A stretch of DNA of 64,000 bases. Origin: Jatrophihabitans sp. GAS493 (GTDB taxonomy: Bacteria > Actinomycetota > Actinomycetes > Mycobacteriales > Jatrophihabitantaceae). A program made the position numbers and the translations under genes. The notes beneath the pieces were generated by a model. The model saw only the letters and a program-made list of their open reading frames with translations. It did not search any database and was not told the origin of the DNA. Positions 18,106 to 27,356 of the stretch are shown piece after piece (the first letter of the stretch is position 1; every line of letters starts with the position of its first letter). Location: assembly GCF_900230215.1 (NCBI RefSeq), contig NZ_LT907982.1, positions 124,001 to 188,000 on the forward strand. Direction: 5' to 3'.

Positions 18106-19909
18106 TCCGACCCCTGATCCGACGATGGTAGCGGCGGCACCGGGCAGCCCGTCCAAGCCACCCCCGCGCCTGTCACGAGTGCTGCTGCGAGACCTCGTGC
18201 GTCCTCATCACCGTGGCATCGGGATCGTCATGCTGGCCGGCCTGGTGCAGGTGATCTCGGCAATGACCGCCCCGCTACTCATCGGCGTCGCGATCGACAC
18301 CGCACTGCCGTCGGCCCGCACCGGCGACTACCGCCCGCTGGCCCTGGTGACGCTGGGGCTGGTCGTCAGCGCGTTGCTGGCCGGCTGGCTGCGCTTCGTC
18401 TTCGTGAAACGGGCCGGCGTGGTCGGGCAGGCGATTCTCTTCGAACTGCGCCGCCGAATCTTCGTCCACGTGCAGTCGCTGTCGGTCTCCTTCCACGAGC
18501 GCTTCACCTCCGGGCGGGTCATCTCCCGGCTCACTTCCGATGTCGACACCCTCAACGATCTCCTCGATGCCGGCCTGGACGGGCTCATCACCGCCTTGAT
18601 GAACATGGTGATCATCACGATCGTGATGCTCGTCCTGGATGTGCCGATGGCGCTGTTGGCGGTGGCCGCGCTGCTGCCACTGATGCTGCTCTTCCGCTGG
18701 TTCGCCCGCCGGGCTACGCCGGCATTCGCCAAGACGCGCGACACCGTCTCGCTGGTCATCGTCAACTTCGTCGAGACCTTCAACGGCATCCGGGCGGTTC
18801 AGGCATTTCGAGCCCAGCGCCGTAACGAGGCCACCTTCGACAAGCTGAACACCGACTACCGGGCGGCCAACGCCACCGCATTTCGGCTTCAGGCCCTGCT
18901 GATTCCGGGGACGTCGATGATCGGCAACGTCGCGACCGTCCTGGTGCTCGTGGTGGGGGCGCATCGGGTCGCCACCGGCGGCCTGGAGCTCGGGGTGCTG
19001 ACCTCGTTCATCTTATATTTGCGGCAGTTCTACGACCCGATGGACGATGTGGCCGTCTTCTACAACTCGCTGCAATCAGCGTCGGCCGCCCTGGAGAAGA
19101 TCGCTCAGGTACTGGCCGAGGAGCCGTCGGTGGCACCCCCGGGCGCTCCCGTCACGCTGGCCGAACCGGTGCGCGGCGAGGTCGAGCTGAACGATGTCCA
19201 GTTCGGCTACGTCGACGCCACTGCGGTGCTGCCCGCGCTGGATCTGCACATCCGCGCCGGCGAAACACTTGCCCTCGTCGGGGCCACCGGAGCCGGAAAG
19301 TCGACGATCGCCAAGCTGATCTCGCGCTTCTACGATCCGAGTTCGGGCAGCGTCCGGCTGGACGGCACCGACCTGCGCGACATCGCCGAGCATCAGTTTC
19401 GTAGCGCCGTCGTCATGATCACCCAGGACGGCTTCCTCTTCTCGGGCTCGGTGGGCGACAACATCGCCTTCGGTTCACCCGGTGCGACTCGTGCCGAAGT
19501 GGTCCGGGCGGCCGAGGCGGTTGGGGCGCATGAGTTCATCAGCCGGTTGCCGGAGGGGTATGACACCGACGTCCGCAAGCGTGGCGGCCGGCTGTCGGCC
19601 GGGCAGCGGCAGCTCATCGCCTTCTCCAGGGCGTTCCTGGCCGATCCGGCCGTGCTGATCCTCGATGAGGCCACCTCGTCGCTGGATGTCCCAACCGAGC
19701 GTGCCGTTCAGCGGGCGCTGCGCACGGTGCTGCGCTCGCGGACCGCGCTGATCATCGCCCACCGCCTCTCGACGGTGGAGATCGCCGACCGCGTGGTCGT
19801 GCTCAGCGGCGGGCGGGTGATCGAGGACGGCACCCCGGCCGAACTGATCGCGCACTCCGGTGGCCAGTTCGCCTCGCTGCACTCCTCCTGGCGGGACTCT
19901 CTGGTCTAG
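18098..19909 (+). CDS. ABC exporter half-transporter, catalytic partner
   Basis: A 603-residue TMD-NBD fusion, partner of the preceding subunit. After a proline-rich N-terminus come six membrane segments, then Walker A GATGAGKST, signature LSAGQRQLIAFSRA and Walker B VLILDEATSSLD with the catalytic Glu intact. Its signature is LSAGQ rather than LSGGQ. In a heterodimer that altered signature would face the partner's degenerate Walker B, giving one weak and one active ATP site. The ATG at 18098 is supported by the 8-nt overlap. The family exports lipids, peptides or drugs; substrate unknown. Confidence 0.92.
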   Translation: MSDPTPDPTMVAAAPGSPSKPPPRLSRVLLRDLVRPHHRGIGIVMLAGLVQVISAMTAPLLIGVAIDTALPSARTGDYRPLALVTLGLVVSALLAGWLRFVFVKRAGVVGQAILFELRRRIFVHVQSLSVSFHERFTSGRVISRLTSDVDTLNDLLDAGLDGLITALMNMVIITIVMLVLDVPMALLAVAALLPLMLLFRWFARRATPAFAKTRDTVSLVIVNFVETFNGIRAVQAFRAQRRNEATFDKLNTDYRAANATAFRLQALLIPGTSMIGNVATVLVLVVGAHRVATGGLELGVLTSFILYLRQFYDPMDDVAVFYNSLQSASAALEKIAQVLAEEPSVAPPGAPVTLAEPVRGEVELNDVQFGYVDATAVLPALDLHIRAGETLALVGATGAGKSTIAKLISRFYDPSSGSVRLDGTDLRDIAEHQFRSAVVMITQDGFLFSGSVGDNIAFGSPGATRAEVVRAAEAVGAHEFISRLPEGYDTDVRKRGGRLSAGQRQLIAFSRAFLADPAVLILDEATSSLDVPTERAVQRALRTVLRSRTALIIAHRLSTVEIADRVVVLSGGRVIEDGTPAELIAHSGGQFASLHSSWRDSLV

Positions 19910-19928
19910 CCTCCGTCGCAGCGGCCGA

Positions 19929-19964
19929 TCAGGCGGGTCTGGTCAGGCGGGTCCGGTCAGGCGG
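19929..19964. repeat. 14-bp tandem repeat at the 3' end of the TrmH gene
   Basis: Unit TCAGGCGGGTCYGG occurs at 19929-19942 and 19943-19956, and its first eight bases recur at 19957-19964. The third copy includes the TrmH stop codon (TCA on this strand). It looks like a slippage duplication of the gene's last bases into the spacer between convergent genes. Confidence 0.75.
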
Positions 19965-20745
19965 TGAAGTGGGCCAGCGCGACGGCGACCGCGGTGGCGA
20001 CGTTGAGCGAATCCACCCCGGTGGCCATGGGAATGCGCACCAGCTCCTGAACGCCGGCGAGGGCGGCCTCGGTGAGGCCCGGCCCCTCGGCGCCGAAGGC
20101 CAGCGCCCACCGCGCGGGTACGGCGGTCGCGGCCAGCGGTGCGGCCCCGGCCCGCGGCGTCAATGCGAAGGTGGCGAATCCGGCCTCATGCAGCGACGGC
20201 AGCGCATCCGGCAGCGACGTGGGGAGCACCGCGAAGGGAACCCGCAGCACATGACCCATGGAGACCCGGACGCTGCGCCGGTAGAGGGGGTCGGCGCACT
20301 GCGCGTCCAGGAGCACCCCGTCCGCGCCGAACGCCGCGACATTGCGGAACAGCGCACCCAGATTCTCGAAGTCGTTCAGCCCCTCCAGCAGCACAAGTCG
20401 ACGCGACGAGGCCAGCAGCGCGGCCGCGTCCCAACCCGCGTGCCGGTACGCCGAGGCCAGCACGCCCCGCGTGACCCGGAACCCGGCGACATCCGACAGC
20501 ATCCACTTGTCACCGGAGTAGACCTCGACGTCATGCTCGGCGAGAATCGGGGCGAGCGCCTCCAGTCGGGCCGCGACGCCGAAGACCGCCTTTACCCGGT
20601 ACGGCGAATTGAGCATCCGCTCGACGACGTTGACGCCCTCGGCGATCACCACCCCACGGGCGGCGGCATCACCGTCGACACTCTTGAGGTCCCGGAAGTC
20701 ATCCAGCCGGGGATCGGCCGCGTCGGTGACCGCGATCGGCTCCAT
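19957..20745 (-). CDS. TrmH/SpoU family RNA 2'-O-methyltransferase
   Basis: A 262-residue SPOUT methyltransferase that would methylate ribose 2'-OH of a tRNA or rRNA using SAM. The three motifs are present: NFENLGALFRNVAAFGADGV (motif 1), LAFGAEGPGLTE (motif 2) and RIPMATGVDSLNVATAVAVA (motif 3). The N-terminal part resembles the RNA-binding region of 23S rRNA methyltransferases. Start ATG 20745 shares one base with the upstream MFS stop (TGATG). The exact RNA target is not predictable. Confidence 0.9.
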   Translation of the reverse strand: MEPIAVTDAADPRLDDFRDLKSVDGDAAARGVVIAEGVNVVERMLNSPYRVKAVFGVAARLEALAPILAEHDVEVYSGDKWMLSDVAGFRVTRGVLASAYRHAGWDAAALLASSRRLVLLEGLNDFENLGALFRNVAAFGADGVLLDAQCADPLYRRSVRVSMGHVLRVPFAVLPTSLPDALPSLHEAGFATFALTPRAGAAPLAATAVPARWALAFGAEGPGLTEAALAGVQELVRIPMATGVDSLNVATAVAVALAHFTA

Positions 20746-22130
20746 CAGAGCGTCTCGGCGAGCGGGCGCCGGATGATCCGAGCGCAGAGCTGCGCCACCG
20801 CATCGCCCAGGCTCAGCTCCCGCTGGCGCATCAATGCGAAGCCGAGGACGACCGCGGAGCCGGCCGAGATGAGACCGCCGCCGATGATTCCCCAGCGTGG
20901 CCCGATCGCCGATGCCATCCAGCCGACGACCGGCGCGCCGAACGGCGTTCCGCCCATGAAGCACATCAGGTAGAGCGCCATCACCCGGCCTCGCATCGTC
21001 GGCTCCACGCCCAGCTGCACCGACGCGTTGGCCGCCGTGGTGAAGGTGAGCATGGCCAGACCCGTCGGGACCAGCACCAGCGCGGTGCTGAGGAAACCGG
21101 GCATGAGTCCAGAGGCTATCTCGAGCAACCCGAAGGCGAGCGCGGCGCCGATCAGGAAGAGGCTCCCGGGGCGCCTACGGCGTCGGGTGGCCAGTACCGC
21201 GCCGATGCAGGCACCAACCGCCAATGCGGTGGAGAGCAGCCCGTAGCCGGAGGCGGACTTGTGGAAGACATGCTTGGCCAGAATCGCGGTGGTGATCTGA
21301 AAATTCAGGCCGAAGGTGCCGATGATGAAGACCAGCAGCATCGTCAGCAGCAGATCCTGCCGGTGACGCACGTACCGCACGCCGTCGCGCAGCTGTCCCT
21401 TGGCCCGCAGCAGGTGCGGCGACGGGTAGAGCTCCGCCGGGCGCATCATCCAGAGGCCGGCGAGGACGGCGATGCTGGAGATGGCATTGGCCACGAAGGC
21501 CCAGCCCAGCCCGACGACCGCGATCATCACACCGGCGATGGCCGGACCGAGGATTCGACCGGCGTTGAAGATGGTGGAGTTGATCCCGACCGCGTTGGTG
21601 AGATCATCCTTCCCCACCATCTCGACCACGAAGGCCTGCCGGATCGGGGTGTCGATCGCCGCGATGATCCCCATCGCCAGCGCCAGTGCGAGTACCTGCG
21701 GATAGGTGATGACCCCGGCCAGCACAAGCACTCCGAGAAGCATGGTGGTGAGCGCGAGCAGGCTCTGGGTGAGCAGCAGCAGCCGGCGCTTATCACCCCG
21801 GTCGGCCAGCACCCCACCCCAGAGACTGAGCAGCAGTGCCGGCCCGAACTGCAGGGCGGTCACGATACCGAGCGCGGTGCCGGAGTTGGTCAGCTCGAGG
21901 ACGAGCCAGTCCTGAGCGACCCGGGCCATCCAGGTCCCGGTGAGGGAGATGAGCTGTCCGGAGGCGTACAGCCGGTAGTTACGCACCCGCAGGCTGCGGA
22001 ACATCCCGTCCTTCTCGGCGCCGGAGGCAACCGCGTCTGACCCGTCATTGCCGTCGGGGCCGCCGTACTGGGTGCTGAGGTCGGGTTCGGTGTCGCGAGA
22101 GGATAAGGACGAATTGAGCGTAGAGGTCAC
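20745..22130 (-). CDS. MFS transporter, DHA3-like exporter
   Basis: About 461 residues with roughly 12 hydrophobic segments. Features include FRSLRVRNYRLYASGQLISLTGTWMARV split over the first segment, LWGGVLADRGDKRRLLLLTQ, and VEPTMRGRVMALYLMCFMGG, all typical of DHA3-type drug exporters. Start is GTG 22130 or TTG 22136, the former preferred for codon reasons. It lies 10 nt after marR and is one-base-coupled to trmH. Probable control is by the MarR repressor through the operator at 22577-22597. Confidence 0.88.
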   Translation of the reverse strand: MTSTLNSSLSSRDTEPDLSTQYGGPDGNDGSDAVASGAEKDGMFRSLRVRNYRLYASGQLISLTGTWMARVAQDWLVLELTNSGTALGIVTALQFGPALLLSLWGGVLADRGDKRRLLLLTQSLLALTTMLLGVLVLAGVITYPQVLALALAMGIIAAIDTPIRQAFVVEMVGKDDLTNAVGINSTIFNAGRILGPAIAGVMIAVVGLGWAFVANAISSIAVLAGLWMMRPAELYPSPHLLRAKGQLRDGVRYVRHRQDLLLTMLLVFIIGTFGLNFQITTAILAKHVFHKSASGYGLLSTALAVGACIGAVLATRRRRRPGSLFLIGAALAFGLLEIASGLMPGFLSTALVLVPTGLAMLTFTTAANASVQLGVEPTMRGRVMALYLMCFMGGTPFGAPVVGWMASAIGPRWGIIGGGLISAGSAVVLGFALMRQRELSLGDAVAQLCARIIRRPLAETL

Positions 22131-22140
22131 AACCAACCCG

Positions 22141-22575
22141 TCACAGCTGCGCCAATTTGTCGAAGACGGGGACGATCGCCTGCAGCGCGGCTCGCTCCTC
22201 AGGGGTCAGCGCGGCCAGACGTTGGGAGAGCCACTCGTTTCTCGACTCCCGCTCAGCGGCGAGCAGCGCGATACCGTCGTCGGTGATCGCGATGATGGCC
22301 TGCCGCTTGTCGTTCGGGTTCGCCACCCGGGAGACGAGACCGTGCTCCTCCAACGCCCCGAGAATCTTGGTCATCGACGGTGGCTGCACCCGTTCGTGTC
22401 CGGCGAGCTCGCCGGCACCCATCGGACCACGCGTGTTCAGCGTCCCCAACGCCGAGAGCTGGGTCAGGGTGACCGAGAGATCGACTCGTTGATTGCGGAT
22501 GACGCGGGTCAATCGCAGGATCGATGGGCGCAGTAGCGCCGCGAGTTCTGCCGCTGTGGTGGTCGCCGTGGTCAC
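22141..22575 (-). CDS. MarR family transcriptional regulator
   Basis: A 144-residue winged-helix regulator. The DNA-binding part is GELAGHERVQPPSMTKILGA (recognition helix) followed by the wing SRVANPNDKRQAIIAITDDG, the DxR wing motif of MarR proteins. Long N- and C-terminal helices would form the dimer. The GTG start at 22575 lies two bases from a 21-bp palindrome, so it very likely represses itself and the co-directional MFS-trmH genes. The inducing ligand is unknown. Confidence 0.92.
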   Translation of the reverse strand: MTTATTTAAELAALLRPSILRLTRVIRNQRVDLSVTLTQLSALGTLNTRGPMGAGELAGHERVQPPSMTKILGALEEHGLVSRVANPNDKRQAIIAITDDGIALLAAERESRNEWLSQRLAALTPEERAALQAIVPVFDKLAQL

Positions 22576-22576
22576 G

Positions 22577-22597
22577 ATCGTTAGCTTACCTAACGAT
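22577..22597. promoter_or_regulatory. Palindromic operator of the marR-MFS operon
   Basis: Perfect 8-bp arms ATCGTTAG (22577-22584) and CTAACGAT (22590-22597) around a 5-bp spacer. It abuts the marR start codon, so bound repressor would block transcription initiation. Size and position are those of a MarR dimer site. Confidence 0.8.
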
Positions 22598-22664
22598 TAC
22601 TTCAACCGCCAATTCATGGGTATTCACCATTGGCGCCCCCGGCCTCCGACCCAGCAGCGCGCCG

Positions 22665-23162
22665 TCAGAGGTCGATCCAGAAGCGATCCTCACCGCGGGC
22701 CTGGCCATCGGGCACACCGGCATTGGCGAGGATGACCCGCCGGGACGCCTCATTCTCGATCCCGCAAGTGAGCAGCACCCGCTGCAGGCCGATGCGGCCC
22801 GCCTCGACGAGCCCGGCGGCGAGCATCCGAGTCGCGTGGCCCTGCCGCACCCAGGGCGACACCACGTGATAGCCGATATGCCCGCCGGCCTCGGCCAGCA
22901 CCGGCGTCAGCTCGTGCCGAATCACGAGCGATCCGAGGTAGTACGGGCCGGCGACGTACCAGAGGATGGAGGAGGGCACCTCCCAGCGCGTCTGCACCCC
23001 GCGCCGGGCGGCGACATAGGCCGCGAAGTCCTCACTGGCCGCGGTCACCCACTCCGAGGAGGTACCGCGCTGCAGGCAGTCGGCCGCCGAGCCGACCAGG
23101 AAGGAGACCTCTACCTCGGTGGTCGGCTCCATCAGCCGAGGTGGCACGGGCAGCGCGATCAC
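22665..23162 (-). CDS. GNAT family N-acetyltransferase
   Basis: A 165-residue acetyl-CoA-dependent acyltransferase. The GNAT core is seen in YYLGSLVIRHEL, GGHIGYHVVSPWVRQGHATR (motif A with the pyrophosphate loop RQGHAT) and RVLLTCGIENEASRRVILAN (motif B). Start GTG 23162 overlaps the DUF5995 stop as GTGA. It is the last gene of a three-gene operon. Substrate unknown. Confidence 0.87.
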   Translation of the reverse strand: MIALPVPPRLMEPTTEVEVSFLVGSAADCLQRGTSSEWVTAASEDFAAYVAARRGVQTRWEVPSSILWYVAGPYYLGSLVIRHELTPVLAEAGGHIGYHVVSPWVRQGHATRMLAAGLVEAGRIGLQRVLLTCGIENEASRRVILANAGVPDGQARGEDRFWIDL

Positions 23163-23899
23163 GGTGGCGGCAGCACCACTCCGAAGCCGCTCACCGCCAA
23201 GCGCAGCAGTACCTGCCCCGGGGCCAGCAGGTCGGCGATGCGAGCGGCGCTGAGGACTTCGAGTTCGCCCAATCGCAGCCGGTAGGCGTCCTCATCGAGC
23301 AGTCGCGCTGCCTGCAGGGAGTCCACGTTGAGCCACACCTTCTGCCGTGCTTCACGGAGGAATCTCTTCGAGCCGAGACGATTCAACGGAGCCAGCGCCC
23401 GGTCGATCAGGCGCCGGGAACCGGCCAACTCGGCGTCCTCGGCCCTGACTCTAGCCGACAGCACTTCATCTATCCGTTCGTGATCGCGGCGCCGGCTGGC
23501 GATGAGTTGAGTTTCGGCGAAATCCTCCGGGGCGATCACGGCCAGCATCGCCTGCGGCAGGTCGTAGTTGACGTGCGCATTGATGCCGAGCAGGACATGA
23601 CGCAGCACTGGCAGCTGCGGGTCGGAGTCGAAAGCCAGCCGCCAGGGGCGGGGGATGTTCGCACGATCACCGGCGAGATAGGCATCATGAGCCGTCAGAT
23701 ACAGCTCGGCGAAGACGATATCCCAGCGCTCCACCCAGTCCGGATCCTCGAAGCGGCCCTCGGCCACCGCCACTCCGACCGCCTCGGTGGTGCGCAGATA
23801 GGTGGCCAGGAACGGGCGTCGGTGCTGCATATCCATCGGCAACTCGTCCAAACGCTGCTGCAGGCGGGCCACCACCGCCGCGATCGCCGGCGACGTCAT
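23159..23899 (-). CDS. DUF5995 family protein
   Basis: A 246-residue, mostly helical cytoplasmic protein. HVLLGINAHVNYDLPQA is the clearest conserved segment of the DUF5995 family. The His and Asp/Asn residues there and in MDMQHRRPFLATYLRTTEAV suggest a metal or phosphate site, but I know of no assigned function. Start ATG 23899 shares one base with the stop of the upstream membrane-protein gene. Confidence 0.78.
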   Translation of the reverse strand: MTSPAIAAVVARLQQRLDELPMDMQHRRPFLATYLRTTEAVGVAVAEGRFEDPDWVERWDIVFAELYLTAHDAYLAGDRANIPRPWRLAFDSDPQLPVLRHVLLGINAHVNYDLPQAMLAVIAPEDFAETQLIASRRRDHERIDEVLSARVRAEDAELAGSRRLIDRALAPLNRLGSKRFLREARQKVWLNVDSLQAARLLDEDAYRLRLGELEVLSAARIADLLAPGQVLLRLAVSGFGVVLPPP

Positions 23900-24735
23900 C
23901 ACCCGACCTCCCCGCTCGTCCGGGCCCGTCGCTGCATCCGAAGATAGAGCAGGCCGCCGGTCAGCACGGTGGCCACGAAGCCGACCAGGAAGAGCCAGGT
24001 GAGCGGCTTCGACGTATCGAACTGCGAGCGCGCCCGGGCCGCCGAGATGAGGATCAACAACAGCATGAATCCGGCGACCTGCAGCAAAATACGGGCTGAA
24101 CTCCACCTTCGCTCGTGGATGACTCCGAGACCGGCCAGCCCCAGTGCGAAGATGGCACCCATCATGCGAGCGGTGAGCGGGGTCAGCGGCCAAGGCCAGA
24201 TGCTGACCGCTCGGTAGGGGAAGAGGAAGAGAAACGCGCTGGTCAGAAGCGAGAGCCCACCCGCAGCGGCGATGATCACTGCGGCCAGTGACGAGAGGCG
24301 CGGGTCGCCGGCATCGCCGGGCCCGTACTCGCGCTGGTTGCGCAGGAACACCGCGAGAACCAGGAGCGGCGTCGTGAAGTAGAGACCGATCCAGAGCCAG
24401 AAGGCCAGATTTCCATGGATGAATCGCGACCAGTGCAGGATCGTGGTGATCGCCATCAACCCGGCGAACGTGGCTACCGGCAGGAACCCACCGGCCACGC
24501 AGTGCCACCGTGGCTCGCCCAGCACCCGCACGAAGAAGTAGGCGCCCCCCAGATACACCGATCCGAGCACCATGGCCGACATACTCGGCTTGATCGCCCA
24601 GGCGAATAGCCGTTTCGTGTCTGACGGCCACGGCACCAATACGAGGAATGCCAGCAACAGAAAGGGGATGATGACCGCGGCCAGGACGCGCGTTGCCGGG
24701 AGAACACGATCCTGCGGCGAATTGCCGGGCGCCAT
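23899..24735 (-). CDS. Hypothetical multi-spanning membrane protein
   Basis: A 278-residue protein with about eight hydrophobic segments. These include VLAAVIIPFLLLAFLVLVPW, LAFWLWIGLYFTTPLLVLAV, IILLQVAGFMLLLILIS-like and LTWLFLVGFVATVLTGGLLY stretches. I do not recognise a family. It is the first gene of the operon with DUF5995 and GNAT and is divergent from the LuxR regulator across 59 bp, so that regulator may act on it. Confidence 0.7.
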   Translation of the reverse strand: MAPGNSPQDRVLPATRVLAAVIIPFLLLAFLVLVPWPSDTKRLFAWAIKPSMSAMVLGSVYLGGAYFFVRVLGEPRWHCVAGGFLPVATFAGLMAITTILHWSRFIHGNLAFWLWIGLYFTTPLLVLAVFLRNQREYGPGDAGDPRLSSLAAVIIAAAGGLSLLTSAFLFLFPYRAVSIWPWPLTPLTARMMGAIFALGLAGLGVIHERRWSSARILLQVAGFMLLLILISAARARSQFDTSKPLTWLFLVGFVATVLTGGLLYLRMQRRARTSGEVG

Positions 24736-24794
24736 GAACTGGAGACGCTACGCGCGTGCGCCGGGATAGTCATCACTCAGCTAGCCTCTGCAGC

Positions 24795-27356
24795 ATGGTG
24801 CTCCTCGAGCGCGAGCAGGAGGTAGCGCGGCTACGGTCCGCGACCGACGCCGCGCAGCGCGGTGCCGGTTCGCTGCTCTGGGTCAGCGGCGAGGCGGGGA
24901 GCGGCAAATCGTCCCTGCTGCGTGCGGCTGTTCCGTCGGCGATCTGGGGCTTCTGTGAACCGCTCTCGACCCCACGCCCGCTCGGCCCGTTCCGCGACAT
25001 CGAGAGGAAACTGGATCGGCCCACCGCACAGCCGCGGCCGAGTGACGTCACCTCGATGCGGGAGCGACTGCTGGACTGGATCAGCGACAGCGACAGCGAT
25101 CGCTTGAGGCCGCCGCTGGTCATCGAGGACGCGCACTGGATCGATGACGCCAGCGTCGATGTGCTGCGTTTCCTTGGCCGTCGGGTCGCCGGCTCGCGCG
25201 GCCTCATCGTCGCCACCTTCCGCGACGAGCTGGGCAGCGACCATCCGCTACGCCAGCTCCTCGGCGATCTCACCGGCCTGCCGGCGGTCGGACGTATCGA
25301 TCTGTCCCCGCTCTCCGCGGCGGCGGTAACCCAACTCGTCGAGGCCACCGACATCGACGCCGACGAGGCGTACCGGCTGACCAACGGCAACGCATTCCTG
25401 GTCAGCGAACTCGTGCGCACCCCGCAGGCGGCGGCCTCATCGGTGCTCGATTCGGTGACGGCCCGGCTGATGCGCCTGTCGCCGACGACCCGTGGCGTGG
25501 TCGAGTTTCTGTCGGTGATCCCCGGCCGGGTGTCCTGGTCGCTACTCGGCGCGGAGTGGAAGAGTATGGACGAGGCGGTCGTCGCCGGCCTGCTCAACGT
25601 CGACGGCCCGGTGGTCGAATTCCGTCACGAGTTGGTCCGCCTCGCCGTCGAGCGGGAGTTGCCGCCGGGTCGGCGGCGCGAGCTGCACACCGACGTAGCG
25701 GCTCGGATGCAGGCCGCGTCGGGTGTCGAGCCGGCGGCGATCGCCTTTCACGCGCGCCTGGCCCGCAATCAGCCGCTGGCCCGAAGCAGCGAGATCGCCG
25801 CCGCCGAGCTGGCCATCGCCGCCGGTTCGCATCGCCAGTCGGCCGAGCATCTGCGCCGCGTGCTGGATAGCAGCGACACGGACGCCGATCCGGGCAGCGA
25901 CGCCGCGCTCTGGCTGGCCCTGTCGCGTGAGGAGTACGTACTCGGACGCGACGCCGCGGCCGTCGAGGCGGCCCAGCGGGCGGTCCGGCTGCGCCCCGCC
26001 GGATCGGACGTTCGGCTGCGGGCGGTGGCGGTCTGTTGGCTGGGTCGGGTGACGGCCTCCGAGACCGAGGCTCACGAGCTGACCCGCTCTGCGGTGCAGA
26101 TGCTGGAGCCGCTCGGCGGCAGCCCCGAGCTGGCCGAGGCCTATGCGTATCTGGCCACCAATCGGATGCTGGCCCGCGACCTCGGCGTGGCCCAGGAGTG
26201 GGCACGGCGAGCCCTTCGGCTGGCGGAGGAGGTCGGGGCCATCGAGACCCAGGTCGTCGCGCTGCAGGCCCTCGGCGCCGCCTTGACGCTCAGCGGTGAC
26301 GAGCCGGACTGCCGGCACCTGCGCCGGGCAGTCCAGCTGGCCCGCGAAGCCGGCCTCGACGCCGAGATGGGTCGCGCCTATTCAAATCTTGTGTCGGCCG
26401 CCGGGGAGGCGAAGCTCTACGAGGTCAGCGGCCTGGCCGCCGACGAGGCACTGGCTGAATTCGTAGCCCGCGACCTGGACGGGCACGCGAACTACACCCG
26501 CGCCTGGCACGCCCGCTGCCTCTTCGAGCAGGGTCGTTGGTCGCAGGCCACCGCTCGCGTCGACGAGATCATCGCCGCCACCGCCACGAACAAGACGATC
26601 GCCGCCGTCACCGCCTTCACCATTCAGGGGCGCATTCGAGCCCGGCGGGGTGATCCGGCCGTCGCCGGCGCCCTCCGGGAAGCGGCCGCCCGGGCGGCGC
26701 TCACCGGGTCGCTGCAGCGGACGGCACCGGTCGCCGCCGCACTCAGCGAGGCTCGCTGGCTCGGCGCCGATGTCGCGGATCTCGATGTCGATTTCGATGT
26801 GGATGAGGCGGAGCTGGCGCAAAACTACGAGCTTGCGATGCAGCTCGCCAATGCCTGGGCGATCGGCGAGCTCGGCCTCTGGATGTGGCGCGCCGGAGAT
26901 CTCGACGTTCTCCCGCCGATCGCCGCCGAGCCCTACCGCCGCCACGTCAACGGCGAGCCGGAGGCGGCCGGCGAACTCTGGCTGGGCATCGGCTGCCCCT
27001 ACGAGGCGGCCGATGCCTGGTCTGACTCCGGCGACGAGCAGTTCGTCCTCAAGTCGCTGCGGATCTTCACCGACCTCGGCGCCCGTCCGGGGCGTCAGCG
27101 GGCGGCTCGCCGGCTGCGTGAGCTGGGTGTGCGCTCGATACCGCGCGGACCGCGGGCCAGTACGGCTCAGCAGGCGGACGGCCTCACCAACCGCGAACAG
27201 GAGGTGCTGGGTTGGGTCCGTCGGGGCTACACCGACGCCGAGATCGCGGCCCGGCTGCAGTTGTCGGTGAAGACCGTGGGGCACCACGTCTCGGCGGTGC
27301 TGCGCAAGACCGGATCGCGCTCCCGACGCGACCTACAGCCGCCGAACCCGCTCTGA
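24795..27356 (+). CDS. LuxR family regulator with AAA ATPase domain (LAL type)
   Basis: An 853-residue LAL-type regulator. An N-terminal STAND ATPase has Walker A GEAGSGKSS (32-40) and Walker B LVIEDAH (108-114), and ATP hydrolysis would gate activity. A long middle region of helical pairs resembles a TPR ligand- or partner-sensing domain. The C-terminal LuxR helix-turn-helix begins LTNREQEVLGWVRRGYTDAE (from about 797) and continues SVKTVGHHVSAVLRKTG. The ATG at 24795 is chosen because homology begins MVLLEREQEVARL. It probably controls the divergent operon or a more distant target. Confidence 0.88.
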   Translation: MVLLEREQEVARLRSATDAAQRGAGSLLWVSGEAGSGKSSLLRAAVPSAIWGFCEPLSTPRPLGPFRDIERKLDRPTAQPRPSDVTSMRERLLDWISDSDSDRLRPPLVIEDAHWIDDASVDVLRFLGRRVAGSRGLIVATFRDELGSDHPLRQLLGDLTGLPAVGRIDLSPLSAAAVTQLVEATDIDADEAYRLTNGNAFLVSELVRTPQAAASSVLDSVTARLMRLSPTTRGVVEFLSVIPGRVSWSLLGAEWKSMDEAVVAGLLNVDGPVVEFRHELVRLAVERELPPGRRRELHTDVAARMQAASGVEPAAIAFHARLARNQPLARSSEIAAAELAIAAGSHRQSAEHLRRVLDSSDTDADPGSDAALWLALSREEYVLGRDAAAVEAAQRAVRLRPAGSDVRLRAVAVCWLGRVTASETEAHELTRSAVQMLEPLGGSPELAEAYAYLATNRMLARDLGVAQEWARRALRLAEEVGAIETQVVALQALGAALTLSGDEPDCRHLRRAVQLAREAGLDAEMGRAYSNLVSAAGEAKLYEVSGLAADEALAEFVARDLDGHANYTRAWHARCLFEQGRWSQATARVDEIIAATATNKTIAAVTAFTIQGRIRARRGDPAVAGALREAAARAALTGSLQRTAPVAAALSEARWLGADVADLDVDFDVDEAELAQNYELAMQLANAWAIGELGLWMWRAGDLDVLPPIAAEPYRRHVNGEPEAAGELWLGIGCPYEAADAWSDSGDEQFVLKSLRIFTDLGARPGRQRAARRLRELGVRSIPRGPRASTAQQADGLTNREQEVLGWVRRGYTDAEIAARLQLSVKTVGHHVSAVLRKTGSRSRRDLQPPNPL

